This document shows, piece after piece, positions 17,000 through 25,479 of a stretch of DNA of 64,000 nt. Position 1 is the first letter of the stretch. Each line of letters opens with the position of its first letter. This DNA comes from Paenibacillus periandrae (GTDB taxonomy: Bacteria; Bacillota; Bacilli; Paenibacillales; NBRC-103111), in contig NZ_JAJNMU010000011.1 of the NCBI RefSeq assembly GCF_022458865.1, forward strand, positions 62,001-126,000. The letters are read 5' to 3'. The notes beneath the pieces were generated by a model. It was not told the origin of the DNA. It was given only the letters and a program-made list of their open reading frames with translations, and did not search any database. Position numbers and translations under genes: made by a program.

Positions 17000-17293
17000 T
17001 CAGGACTCGTCCCAAGCCAGCATCCCGCCTGTCAGATTTTTCAAATTCGTATAGCCCTGTGCTTGCAAATAATCGTAAGCCTTTCCGCTGCGACCGCCAC
17101 TGCGACATACAAGAATCGTTTCTTGATCCAGAGGAATTTCATCCAATCGCTCTGGTATTTGCATGAGCGGTATGAGTACAGCGCCTGGTATGACACCCAG
17201 AGCTGTTTCTTCTGGCTCACGTACATCAATAATGTGTAATTTTTCATTGTGATTCAAGCGAGCCTTGAGCTGTTCTGTCGTAATTGTTTCCAT
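17000..17293 (-). CDS. Rhodanese-like domain protein
   Basis: 97 residues, a single rhodanese domain. The active-site loop is CRSGGRS with the catalytic cysteine after ETILV; the family words DVREPEE and IPGAVLIPL are also present. Such proteins carry sulfur as a cysteine persulfide; the physiological acceptor is unknown. ATG is preceded by TAGGAGGG on the minus strand. It is convergent with aroK, with only 6 bases between them. Confidence 0.9.
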   Translation of the reverse strand: METITTEQLKARLNHNEKLHIIDVREPEETALGVIPGAVLIPLMQIPERLDEIPLDQETILVCRSGGRSGKAYDYLQAQGYTNLKNLTGGMLAWDES

Positions 17294-17465
17294 CTGTGTG
17301 ACCCTCCTATGTGATTTTGATCTGAGTATGTCTATGATATCGATTATCGCAAGCCGGTGTCAACTTCACGGTTTGCAACCTCGAATCACTATGGTAAACT
17401 TATACTGACTGCGTCTTGATCAAAGTCAACAGGAATTATTTGCTGAACAGGAGAGATACATATTC

Positions 17466-18758
17466 ATGAAAGCCATTGTAAAACCGACAAATTTATTAGA
17501 AGGTACAATAAATGCACTTTCCTCTAAAAACTACACAACGCGCTACCTGTTAATCGGCGCTTTAGCAGAGGGGACAAGCACGATATATTACCCGGCTCAT
17601 AGCGAAGACAGTGATGCAATGCGTCGCTGTATCCGTGACTTGGGAGCTATCGTTGAAGAAGACGAAGAAAAGATGACCATTCAGGGCTTTGGCAGGAATC
17701 CTCGTGATGTATCCGAACTGAATGTTGGAAATGCGGGAGCCGTGCTTCGTTTCTTAATGTCTGTCGCTGCATTTTGTCCTAAAGTGACCTTTATTAATGC
17801 GTATCCGGATTCTCTCGGGAAAAGACCGCATAATGATTTAATCGATGCACTAAAACAGTTGGGTATAGAGGTCGACGATAATCAAGGAAAGCTGCCGATT
17901 ACGATTGGTAAGGGAAAGCTGCACGGAGGCAAAATCCAGGTTTCTGGCAATGTAAGTTCGCAGTTTCTGAGCTCACTGCTGTTTATGACTCCACTGCTTG
18001 ATGAAGATAGCGAGATCGAGGTGCTTCACGATTTGAAGTCCAAGGTCATTGTAGGACAAACACTGGAAGTCATCGCACAGGCAGGTATTCAGATTGAGGC
18101 TTCGGAGGATCTGATGCACTACACTATACGCGGTGGTCAAAAGTATCAACCGCAAAAGTATGTGGTCCAAGGTGATTATCCAGGCTCTGCCGCAATATTG
18201 GCTGCCGCGGCCGTTACTCAATCCGATGTCAAGGTACTCCGCTTGGAAGAGAACAGCAAGCAGGGTGAAAAGGCGGTTGTCGATGTTCTGCGTGCGATGG
18301 GTGTGAATTTGACACATGAGAACGGTGTTGTCCATGTTAAAGGAAACCAACAGTTGAAGGCTGGCGAATTTGATGGTGATCATTTTACCGATGGTGTACT
18401 GGCCATGGTGGCTGCTGCCGTGTTCGCTGAAGGGACATCCCGATTCTATAACGTGGAAAATTTGCGCTACAAGGAATGTGACCGTATTACCGATTTCGTA
18501 AATGAGCTTCGTAAAGCGGGAGCCGATGTGGAAGAAAGACAAAGTGAAATCATTATTCATGGTCGGCCTCAGGGAGTAACCGGCGGCGTTGAAATCAATG
18601 CCCATTACGATCATCGTGTCATAATGGCTTTGACTATAGTAGGTCTTCGTTCAGAGAAGGGACTAACGATTAACGATGCGCATCATGTAGCGAAATCATA
18701 CCCTCATTATTTTGAGCATTTGATTTCCTTGGGCGCACATATTGAGTTTGTTGAATAA
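17466..18758 (+). CDS. aroA: Divergent EPSP synthase (3-phosphoshikimate 1-carboxyvinyltransferase)
   Basis: 430 residues, full length. Catalytic elements are present in order: K21 and R26 in SSKNYTTR, GNVSSQFLSSLLF (S-S-Q), FTDGVLAM (Asp), KECDRI (Glu/Arg), YDHRVIM and HHVAKSYP. The N-terminal loop lacks the usual PGDKS/PGSKS, and the PEP loop reads GNAGAVLRFL instead of GNAGTAMRP or GNSGTTIRL. The enzyme joins PEP to shikimate 3-phosphate in the chorismate pathway. Being near aroK fits this, but the altered loop marks a separate subclass and possibly altered glyphosate binding. The start follows ACAGGAGAG. Confidence 0.88.
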   Translation: MKAIVKPTNLLEGTINALSSKNYTTRYLLIGALAEGTSTIYYPAHSEDSDAMRRCIRDLGAIVEEDEEKMTIQGFGRNPRDVSELNVGNAGAVLRFLMSVAAFCPKVTFINAYPDSLGKRPHNDLIDALKQLGIEVDDNQGKLPITIGKGKLHGGKIQVSGNVSSQFLSSLLFMTPLLDEDSEIEVLHDLKSKVIVGQTLEVIAQAGIQIEASEDLMHYTIRGGQKYQPQKYVVQGDYPGSAAILAAAAVTQSDVKVLRLEENSKQGEKAVVDVLRAMGVNLTHENGVVHVKGNQQLKAGEFDGDHFTDGVLAMVAAAVFAEGTSRFYNVENLRYKECDRITDFVNELRKAGADVEERQSEIIIHGRPQGVTGGVEINAHYDHRVIMALTIVGLRSEKGLTINDAHHVAKSYPHYFEHLISLGAHIEFVE

Positions 18759-18782
18759 TAAATATTCTAGACAAGTGGGTTG

Positions 18783-19607
18783 ATGGTCATGCCTGTACTT
18801 TGGAAAGGAATCCAAGTTACATTCGGCTTTTTTCTCATACTGGGTCTCCTGTTTGCCAGTGGTGTTTTTTCGATGCTGCTGTACGCCAAAATTACCGGAC
18901 AAGGCTGGTTCAACGAATCTTCGACGATTGCCTATGCGGATACTTTGGGTGCCAGACAGCCCATCATCACAACAGCTTCACCGCCTCCCCTGACCCCGAT
19001 TCCGTTGGCCACTTCAGCTATGCTAAAGGCTCCGGCGATTCGTCAACATCCTGAGCTTCCATCAGGGTGTGAAATTACAAGCCTGACGATGATGCTTCAA
19101 TATTACGGAGTAGCCAAAAGCAAGCTGGAGCTGGTGCCTGAGATGAAGCGTGATAATACGCCATTAAAGCGGAACAAGGATGGTTCAATCGCTTATTGGG
19201 GGAATCCTAACTTGGGATTTGTCGGGGAGGTTACAGGCTCTGCCAAAGGCTTTGGTATTTATCATGGAGCATTATTTGAATTGCAAAAAAAATATATTCC
19301 GACAGCTATGGATTTAACGAATCAACCCTTTGATATGCTCGAGCAGCAGCTTCGTGATGGCATTCCGTCGCTTGTCTGGACCACGATCAATTTTCAAGTG
19401 CCCGATAATTGGGTAGTTTGGGATACGCCGATAGGACCGATTGAGACAACTTTTATGGAGCATGCTGTATTGCTTGTCGGATTTGATGAGCACAATGTAT
19501 ATGTCAACGATCCTTCTACTGGTAAAAGCAATGTAAAAATTGATAAGGCACAGTTTCTCGAAACCTGGGAAGCGATGGGACGTCAAGCTTTAAGTTATAA
19601 ACTATAA
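18783..19607 (+). CDS. Membrane-anchored C39-type cysteine peptidase-like protein
   Basis: 274 residues from ATG 18783; ATG 18789 is also possible because the ribosome binding site is poor. One N-terminal transmembrane segment (about residues 10-33) is followed by a Pro/Thr-rich linker and a C39-like papain-fold domain: Cys in ELPSGCEITSLTMMLQYYG, His in MEHAVLLVGFD and Asp in YVNDPSTG. It is probably an extracytoplasmic peptidase or amidase of the peptidase_C39_2 type, with unknown substrate. It lies 24 bases after aroA and may be read from the same promoter. Confidence 0.8.
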   Translation: MVMPVLWKGIQVTFGFFLILGLLFASGVFSMLLYAKITGQGWFNESSTIAYADTLGARQPIITTASPPPLTPIPLATSAMLKAPAIRQHPELPSGCEITSLTMMLQYYGVAKSKLELVPEMKRDNTPLKRNKDGSIAYWGNPNLGFVGEVTGSAKGFGIYHGALFELQKKYIPTAMDLTNQPFDMLEQQLRDGIPSLVWTTINFQVPDNWVVWDTPIGPIETTFMEHAVLLVGFDEHNVYVNDPSTGKSNVKIDKAQFLETWEAMGRQALSYKL

Positions 19608-19651
19608 GTTTTCAAGCAATTTCAATTCGATACTATAAGGAGCTGGTCATT

Positions 19652-20077
19652 ATGGCGTTTGAAAATCCTGCAAGAGATCGTATCAAGGAGCTGCTTAAAA
19701 ATGCCGGTAACATCGCTGTCGTAGGTTTATCGGATAAGCCGGATCGTACCTCTTATATGGTAGCTGAGGCCATGCAAAGCAAGGGCTACCGGATCATTCC
19801 GGTCAATCCCAATGCGAAGCAAATCCTTGGTGAATTATGCTATCCTTCTCTCTCCGATATTCCAGAGCCAGTCGATATAGTCAACGTTTTTCGACGCAGT
19901 GACCAGGTTGTACCTGTAGCTGAAGAAGCTGTGAAAATTAATGCGAAAGTATTCTGGCTTCAATTAGGCATTTTTAATGATGAAGCGGCCGAGATTGCCA
20001 AAAGCGGTGGACTTGAAGTCATTATGGATCGGTGTATTAAGGTTGAAGATGCTATATTACTGCCTGGAGGGAAATAA
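19652..20077 (+). CDS. CoA-binding domain protein (YccU-like)
   Basis: 141 residues consisting of one Rossmann-type CoA-binding domain, as in the N-terminal part of succinyl-CoA ligase alpha: NIAVVGLSDKPDRTSYMVAE, YRIIPVNPNAKQILGE, PVDIVNVFRRSDQV, KVFWLQLGIFNDEAAE and VIMDRCIKVE. Proteins of this class bind CoA, but their role is not established. The start has ATAAGGAG 12 bases upstream. thiE begins 2 bases after its stop, so the pair is co-translated. Confidence 0.88.
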   Translation: MAFENPARDRIKELLKNAGNIAVVGLSDKPDRTSYMVAEAMQSKGYRIIPVNPNAKQILGELCYPSLSDIPEPVDIVNVFRRSDQVVPVAEEAVKINAKVFWLQLGIFNDEAAEIAKSGGLEVIMDRCIKVEDAILLPGGK

Positions 20078-20079
20078 CG

Positions 20080-20733
20080 GTGTTTCAGAATCGCTTGCCA
20101 CAGGATTTACAAGTTTATCTGGTTATGGGTCTGGATGGCTCCGGAGAACGAACCGCCCTTGAGATAGCTCAGGAGGCTTTGGCTGACGGAGTGACGATGG
20201 TTCAGCTGCGGGAGAAAAAGGCGCCATTAAAGCAGGTTTTGCAGCAGGGAGCCCAGTTAAAGGCTTTGTGCCGACAGTATAAGGTTCCATTCATTGTTAA
20301 TGATCGGATCGATGTTGCCCTGCTGCTTGATGCAGATGGTGTTCATGTGGGCCAGGACGATATCCCGGGAATAGAAGCGCGTCGTTTGCTGGGTCCGGAT
20401 AAAATTATCGGGATATCGGCGGGGACGATGGAGGAAGCGGATTGGGCAATGTCCAATGGAGCCGATTATTTGGGTGTTGGACCCATTTATTCAACTTCTA
20501 CCAAGCTGGATGCGGGTAATGCCATTGGAGGAGGTTTAATTCGCGATATTACGGCCAGATGGTCAATCCCTATCGTAGGGATTGGTGGTATCGATGAGAC
20601 TAACGCAATTGAAGTAATCAGTGCTGGAGCAAATGGGATTGCCGTAGTTTCGGCTATTTATAACCATCCAGACCCAGGTTATGCTGCACAATCTTTACTG
20701 CGTATGGTGCGGGAGTCCTCTGACAGAGCTTGA
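20080..20733 (+). CDS. thiE: Thiamine phosphate synthase
   Basis: 217 residues starting at GTG 20080 with GGAGGG overlapping the end of the preceding gene. TIM-barrel motifs of ThiE are all visible: VTMVQLREKK, VPFIVNDRIDVALLLDADGVHVGQDD, DYLGVGPIYSTSTK, VGIGGI and GANGIAVVSAI. It couples HMP-pyrophosphate and thiazole phosphate to thiamine phosphate. Other thi genes are not nearby and no TPP riboswitch is seen upstream, which is unusual. Confidence 0.93.
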   Translation: MFQNRLPQDLQVYLVMGLDGSGERTALEIAQEALADGVTMVQLREKKAPLKQVLQQGAQLKALCRQYKVPFIVNDRIDVALLLDADGVHVGQDDIPGIEARRLLGPDKIIGISAGTMEEADWAMSNGADYLGVGPIYSTSTKLDAGNAIGGGLIRDITARWSIPIVGIGGIDETNAIEVISAGANGIAVVSAIYNHPDPGYAAQSLLRMVRESSDRA

Positions 20734-20767
20734 TCGACTAACGGTTCCTATCTAATATAACGGCAGC

Positions 20768-20800
20768 AAAAAGACAAGAATTCCCGTTCTTGTCTTTTGT
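20768..20800 (+). terminator. Intrinsic terminator after thiE
   Basis: AAAGACAAGAA pairs with TTCTTGTCTTT around a 6-base loop and continues into TTTGT. Confidence 0.85.
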
Positions 20801-20935
20801 CGTTTCTAAGCGAATTCCAGCAGCTTCCATTCATAAAGCTCGTCAACCTAAGAGACAATATGAAAAGCTTCTGGAAAAGCAGGGCCTAGTCCTGATGGCT
20901 TCGGAAGACTTGTGGATTTCTAGGAGGAATTGTAC

Positions 20936-21685
20936 ATGTATCAAAACAATCAGCAAAATGCTTATCAAAATCAGTTCGGTTCATCCAACTCAGGCTCTCA
21001 ATACCGTGGTTTGGAGACCAAGTACCAGCCAATAGGCAATGTGCAGTCTCAATATAATCAATCGCTTGGTATGGGGAACTCGAACAATTTTCAAACTAGT
21101 AACCCATACAACAATCAGTTTGCCAACATCCAAACTCAAAGCCAGGATGCATTCCATACGGCCAATTATCGTGGAAATCAGCAGGGTCATGATGCATACC
21201 TGAGATCAGATTCCACACAAACAGCACAAAGCCAATTTGGCATAGGAACAGGCTATAGTAATCAAGCATCTTCGTATGGAAATATCAATAATAATGCCTT
21301 GTATGGTTATCAAAACCAGTTTTCGTCAAATCAAACACAAAGCCCGAATTCCTTTCATACCGCAAATTACGTAGGAAATCAACAGGGCCATGACGCATAT
21401 CTGAGATCGGATTCCACACAAACAGCACAAAGTCAGTATGGTATCGGAGCTTCAAGCATGAATGCATACAATGCAGGAAGCAGCAGCCAATATGGCTCCA
21501 ATCAACAAAATCAGAACCAGCAAAATCAATCGTATAGTCAATTTCAAAGTCCACAATCCTACTACACAGCAAACTATCGTGGCAATCAACAAGGTCACGA
21601 TGCTTATCTGAGATCAGACTCTACACAACCATCACAAAGCCAATACAGCCAGTCCAATAATTCGTTTAGCCGCTACCAATTTTAA
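20936..21685 (+). CDS. Asn/Gln-rich protein with three internal repeats
   Basis: 249 residues from ATG 20936 (AGGAGGA at 20922-20928). Composition is dominated by Asn, Gln, Ser and Tyr. A block of about 28 residues with core GNQQGHDAYLRSDSTQ occurs three times, each preceded by TANY; the spacers are Q/N/S-rich and low-complexity. No signal peptide, Cys or membrane segment is present. I do not recognise the family. Composition resembles gamma-type small acid-soluble spore proteins or spore-coat proteins, but the sequence is not the SspE repeat. The gene is monocistronic, flanked by terminators. Confidence 0.75.
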   Translation: MYQNNQQNAYQNQFGSSNSGSQYRGLETKYQPIGNVQSQYNQSLGMGNSNNFQTSNPYNNQFANIQTQSQDAFHTANYRGNQQGHDAYLRSDSTQTAQSQFGIGTGYSNQASSYGNINNNALYGYQNQFSSNQTQSPNSFHTANYVGNQQGHDAYLRSDSTQTAQSQYGIGASSMNAYNAGSSSQYGSNQQNQNQQNQSYSQFQSPQSYYTANYRGNQQGHDAYLRSDSTQPSQSQYSQSNNSFSRYQF

Positions 21686-21698
21686 CTTAAGCTTAACA

Positions 21699-21723
21699 AG
21701 AGCGGGCCTTTGGCCCGCTTTTC
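21699..21723 (+). terminator. Intrinsic terminator
   Basis: AGCGGGC and GCCCGCT form a tight stem (AAGAGCGGGCC-TTT-GGCCCGCTTTT) directly after the repeat-protein gene. Confidence 0.85.
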
Positions 21724-21763
21724 CTTACCCAATTCAGAATGTGCACATAAGCAGTCCATTTGT

Positions 21764-21792
21764 TTGACAAAATCAGGCTTTACCTTTACCAT
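21764..21792 (+). promoter_or_regulatory. Probable promoter of the PTS pair
   Basis: TTGACA (21764-21769), 17-base spacer, weak -10 TACCAT (21787-21792). No antiterminator (RAT) hairpin or cre site is evident in the very short leader. Confidence 0.4.
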
Positions 21793-21819
21793 CGAAATAG
21801 AAAGGAGGGGTTGGTTGGC

Positions 21820-23712
21820 TTGAACTTAATGGGTAGTTTGCAGCAGTTAGGCCGGTCGCTAATGCTTCCGACCATGATACTTCCCGTTGCTGCTATTTTG
21901 TTGTGGCTTGGAGCTCTTCCGTGGCAGGAAATACATATGTCTCAATTTGGGGAAATTTTGTTGTTCTGCGGGAATACCATCTTTACGTTCCTTCCTATGA
22001 TCTTTGCTGTTGGGGTTGCTCTCGGATTAACGGAAAGTGCTGGTATTGCAGGGATGTCGGCACTCATTGGACACTTGATGTTTATACAGGCAACTCGGCA
22101 TTACTTAGGTGCAGAATTTCATCTTGGTGTCCCTGGAGGTATATTAATCGGCTTAATTGCCGCGATTTTGTTTCATCGCTGTAAAAATATTCAGCTTCCG
22201 GAAGCGATACAATTTTTCGGCGGACCCCGAATGGTTCCACTACTGATGGGCCTTGCTATTTTCTTGCTTAGCTTGATAACCATTGAAGTAGGTCCATATA
22301 TGGAAAAATTTATGGAATGGTTATCCACCGCCATTATCGGGCTGGGGGGCTTTGGCACGTTTGTAAACGGGGTGATTCACCGATTGCTGGTGCCTTCGGG
22401 TTTGCATCATGTGTTTAACAACTTTTTCTGGTTTCAACTCGGTGCCTTTCAGAAGCCAAGTGGTGAAATGGTGTTTGGGGATTTGCCGCGATATTTTGCA
22501 GGTGATCCTAATGCAGGCGCATACATGGCAGGTTTATATCCTATCATGATGTTTGCGCTGCCTGCTATCGCGTTGGCTATCATTCAAGAAGCTCGCGAGG
22601 ATCTTAAACCCAAAATTCGCGCAACGTTTTTGACGGCTGCACTGGCTTCATTTCTGACTGGAGTCACAGAGCCGATTGAATTTGCTTTTTTGTTTGTTGC
22701 GCCCTATTTATTCGTTATTCATGCACTTCTTTCCGGGCTTTCCATGTGGATTGCGTATGCTTTAAACATTCATCACGGCTTTTCGTATTCGGCAGGAGCA
22801 ATCGATTATATTATCAATTTTCACTTGTCGCATAACGGATGGATGCTGATACCTATAGGTATTGCGTATGGTTTGCTTTATTACTTTTTGTTTCGTTGGG
22901 CGATTCGCCGCTTTCGAATTCCGACACCTGGCAGGGAAGAGGGGTCCAAGCTTGAAGAGTGGGCAGGTGATATTCCTTACCGGTCTCCACTAATTCTGCA
23001 ATCTCTTGGTGGCAAGGACAACATCAAGAACATTGAAGCCTGTATTACAAGGCTGAGACTTACCCTAACGAATGATCGATTGATGGACATTGCTGCGCTA
23101 AAGCATTTAGGTGCGGCAGGTGTCATCCGATTAGGTGGAGGTAATGTACAGGTTGTGTTTGGTACATACTCCGAGTTAATACGTGAGGAAATCAAAAAGC
23201 TGATACGCAAGGACTTGCAGCAAGTGCTGTTCAACGCGCCGATGCAGGGGCAGATGATTCCGCTCGAGGAGGTTCCGGATCAAATTTTTTCCGGCAAGCT
23301 TGTTGGGAATGGGGTTGCTTTTATGCCTGAAAAAGGAGAGCTGGTTGCTCCTGTAGCGGGTAAAATCATTATATTATACCCATCGCTGCATGCTATAGGC
23401 ATCGAGACCGATGAGGGCCTTGAGGTGCTGCTTCACATTGGAATCGATACTGCGCAGTTGCAGGGCAAGTGGTTTACAGCTTTTATCAAGGAAGGCGATA
23501 GGGTGGAGGTGGGCCAATTGCTGGTGAAATTTAATCTGCAAAAGGTGAAAAAAAACTGCAAATCGCTCGCAACTCCTATGCTGATCACGAACGTGGACAA
23601 GGTCAGGTCATGGAGCTTCGCGCCTTATAAAGCAGTAAAAAAAGGACAGGCATCCGTGATGTCCGTAGTCATGAAAGAGCCAAGCATAAAGGGAGGAAAT
23701 GCTCATGGTTGA
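21820..23712 (+). CDS. nagE: PTS transporter EIICBA, N-acetylglucosamine type
   Basis: About 630 residues with domain order C-B-A. EIIC (about 1-385) has many membrane spans and PSGLHHVFNNFFWFQLG, GDPNAGAYMAGLYPIMMF and VTEPIEF, closer to N-acetylglucosamine than to glucose permeases. EIIB carries the phospho-cysteine in NIEACITRLR. EIIA carries the histidine pair in LHAIGIE and EVLLHIGIDTAQL. It imports and phosphorylates an amino sugar at the membrane. TTG 21820 is chosen by spacing from GGAGG (21804-21808); TTG 21811 and ATG 21829 are alternatives. The 3' end overlaps the Enzyme I gene by 8 bases. Confidence 0.82.
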   Translation: MNLMGSLQQLGRSLMLPTMILPVAAILLWLGALPWQEIHMSQFGEILLFCGNTIFTFLPMIFAVGVALGLTESAGIAGMSALIGHLMFIQATRHYLGAEFHLGVPGGILIGLIAAILFHRCKNIQLPEAIQFFGGPRMVPLLMGLAIFLLSLITIEVGPYMEKFMEWLSTAIIGLGGFGTFVNGVIHRLLVPSGLHHVFNNFFWFQLGAFQKPSGEMVFGDLPRYFAGDPNAGAYMAGLYPIMMFALPAIALAIIQEAREDLKPKIRATFLTAALASFLTGVTEPIEFAFLFVAPYLFVIHALLSGLSMWIAYALNIHHGFSYSAGAIDYIINFHLSHNGWMLIPIGIAYGLLYYFLFRWAIRRFRIPTPGREEGSKLEEWAGDIPYRSPLILQSLGGKDNIKNIEACITRLRLTLTNDRLMDIAALKHLGAAGVIRLGGGNVQVVFGTYSELIREEIKKLIRKDLQQVLFNAPMQGQMIPLEEVPDQIFSGKLVGNGVAFMPEKGELVAPVAGKIIILYPSLHAIGIETDEGLEVLLHIGIDTAQLQGKWFTAFIKEGDRVEVGQLLVKFNLQKVKKNCKSLATPMLITNVDKVRSWSFAPYKAVKKGQASVMSVVMKEPSIKGGNAHG

Positions 23713-25438
23713 GGGGATCGGAGCTGCATCAGGAATTGCGATGGGGAAAGCTTTTGTCATACCGACCTGGGAATGGGACTTCCCTGAAAAGCTGATTGAT
23801 GTGAAGGACCTGGCATTTGAATTTGAGCGGTTGTATGATGGAATCAGGAACTCGAAGGATGAAATCGAATGTATCAAGCAGGAGTTCGTAACGGTACTGG
23901 GTGATGATAAAACGTCAATTTTTGATGCGCATCTGGCCATTTTGGAAGATCCGATTTTCATGAACGAAGTGCAGGGAATCATGCAGCGGCAGTATAAAGC
24001 GGCCGAGGTGGCGGTTAAAGAGGCCATTGAGAAGTTTGTGAATATGTTTGATTTGCTGGACGATCAATATATGAAGGAAAGAGCTCTAGACATCAAGGAT
24101 GTCGGGAACAGGCTGTTAAAGCATTTGCTTGGAGCACTGGAAGAAACGTTACCACCTAAGGAGCAGCCTTATATTGTCGTTGCCAAAGAGCTCTCTCCGT
24201 CCGAAATGGTTCATCTGGATACGATTAATGCTTTGGGGCTTGTTACGATGCTTGGTGGACAAACCTCACATGTTTCCATCATGGCTCGCGCAATGGGTAT
24301 TCCTTATGTGCTGGGTCTGGAGGGCAAGCTGGCTACGCCAATTCAAAATGGTGATTTTCTTATTATTGACGGCGATGAGGGGCAGGTATACATCAATCCT
24401 ACGGAAGAACAGATTGAAATTTATAAAATACGTAAATCGAACTGGCTGAAAATGCGCGATAAGCTGCAGGTACTTGCCCATATTCCAACTCAAACCGAGG
24501 ATGGTGTTGCCGTTCAACTGGCTGCTAATATCAGTACCGTTAAAGAGCTGGATCAGGTGTTGAGCAATGGAGCTTCAGGGGTTGGGTTATTCCGTACGGA
24601 GTTCTTGTATATGGATCGGGATAATTTACCGCTTGAAGAAGAGCAGTTCAGGGTATATAAGCAGGTAGCTGAAAAGCTTGAAGGCAAGCGGGTAGTGATC
24701 CGAACACTTGATATCGGCGGTGATAAAAGCCTCGATTATTTTGCACTTCCCGAGGAGGATAATCCTGCTCTTGGTTATCGCGCTATCCGAATCTCATTGG
24801 ATCGTATCGACTTGTTCAAAACGCAGCTTCGTGCTATCCTCCGTGCCAGCTATTATGGCAATGTAAAAATTTTGTATCCGATGATATCATCCATCGAAGA
24901 GCTGGATAAAGCGAATGCTGTGCTGGAATCAGCGAAGGAAGAGCTGCGTTCAGAGCAGATTCCTTTTCAGGAACATATTGAAGTAGGAATTATGATTGAA
25001 GTTCCTGCAGCTGTCATTATAGCCGATTTATTAGCACAGAAAGTAAACTTCTTCAGTATCGGAACGAATGATCTTGTACAATACGTGATTGCGGTGGATC
25101 GCATGAATGAGACTGTAGCTCACTTGTATAACCCTTTCCACCCCGCTGTGCTAAGGATGCTTAAAAGCACAGTAGAGTCTGCGAAAGCGGCTAATATACA
25201 CGTCAGCGTATGTGGTGAAATGGCAGGAGACATTCGGGCGCTTCCCATCTGGCTTGGTCTGGATGTTAAAGAATTGAGTATGTCGATACAGTCCATATTA
25301 CGGGTTAAAAACAGCCTGCTGCAAAGCCACTTCAATCAAAGCTCGAACATATGGGAACAATTGCTTCGATGCAGTACAAGTACTGCCGTGATTGATTTGT
25401 TAAACAAGCACTTGCATGAGGATGTCATAGCGAAGTAA
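23705..25438 (+). CDS. ptsI: PTS Enzyme I (PEP-protein phosphotransferase)
   Basis: 577 residues from ATG 23705 (GGGAGG 8 bases upstream; ATG 23699 is too close). The phosphohistidine lies near residue 190 in GGQTSHVSIMARAMGIPYV. The PEP-binding barrel shows GVGLFRTEFLYMDRD, RTLDIGGDKSL, NPALGYRAIR, IGIMIEVPAA-type and FFSIGTNDLVQYV motifs, and CGEMAGD near the end. It takes phosphate from PEP and passes it to HPr. It is translationally coupled to the EIICBA gene, with no HPr gene between or after, so it either uses a genomic HPr from elsewhere or is a second, dedicated Enzyme I. Confidence 0.92.
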   Translation: MVEGIGAASGIAMGKAFVIPTWEWDFPEKLIDVKDLAFEFERLYDGIRNSKDEIECIKQEFVTVLGDDKTSIFDAHLAILEDPIFMNEVQGIMQRQYKAAEVAVKEAIEKFVNMFDLLDDQYMKERALDIKDVGNRLLKHLLGALEETLPPKEQPYIVVAKELSPSEMVHLDTINALGLVTMLGGQTSHVSIMARAMGIPYVLGLEGKLATPIQNGDFLIIDGDEGQVYINPTEEQIEIYKIRKSNWLKMRDKLQVLAHIPTQTEDGVAVQLAANISTVKELDQVLSNGASGVGLFRTEFLYMDRDNLPLEEEQFRVYKQVAEKLEGKRVVIRTLDIGGDKSLDYFALPEEDNPALGYRAIRISLDRIDLFKTQLRAILRASYYGNVKILYPMISSIEELDKANAVLESAKEELRSEQIPFQEHIEVGIMIEVPAAVIIADLLAQKVNFFSIGTNDLVQYVIAVDRMNETVAHLYNPFHPAVLRMLKSTVESAKAANIHVSVCGEMAGDIRALPIWLGLDVKELSMSIQSILRVKNSLLQSHFNQSSNIWEQLLRCSTSTAVIDLLNKHLHEDVIAK

Positions 25439-25479
25439 TCGGTAAGTAGATCGATGACAAAAGGAGAGGTAGTGTTCGG

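Noticed and set aside
19620..20080. TPP riboswitch for thiE
   Set aside because: No CTGAGA/ACCTGA-type element was seen upstream of the CoA-binding gene or thiE.
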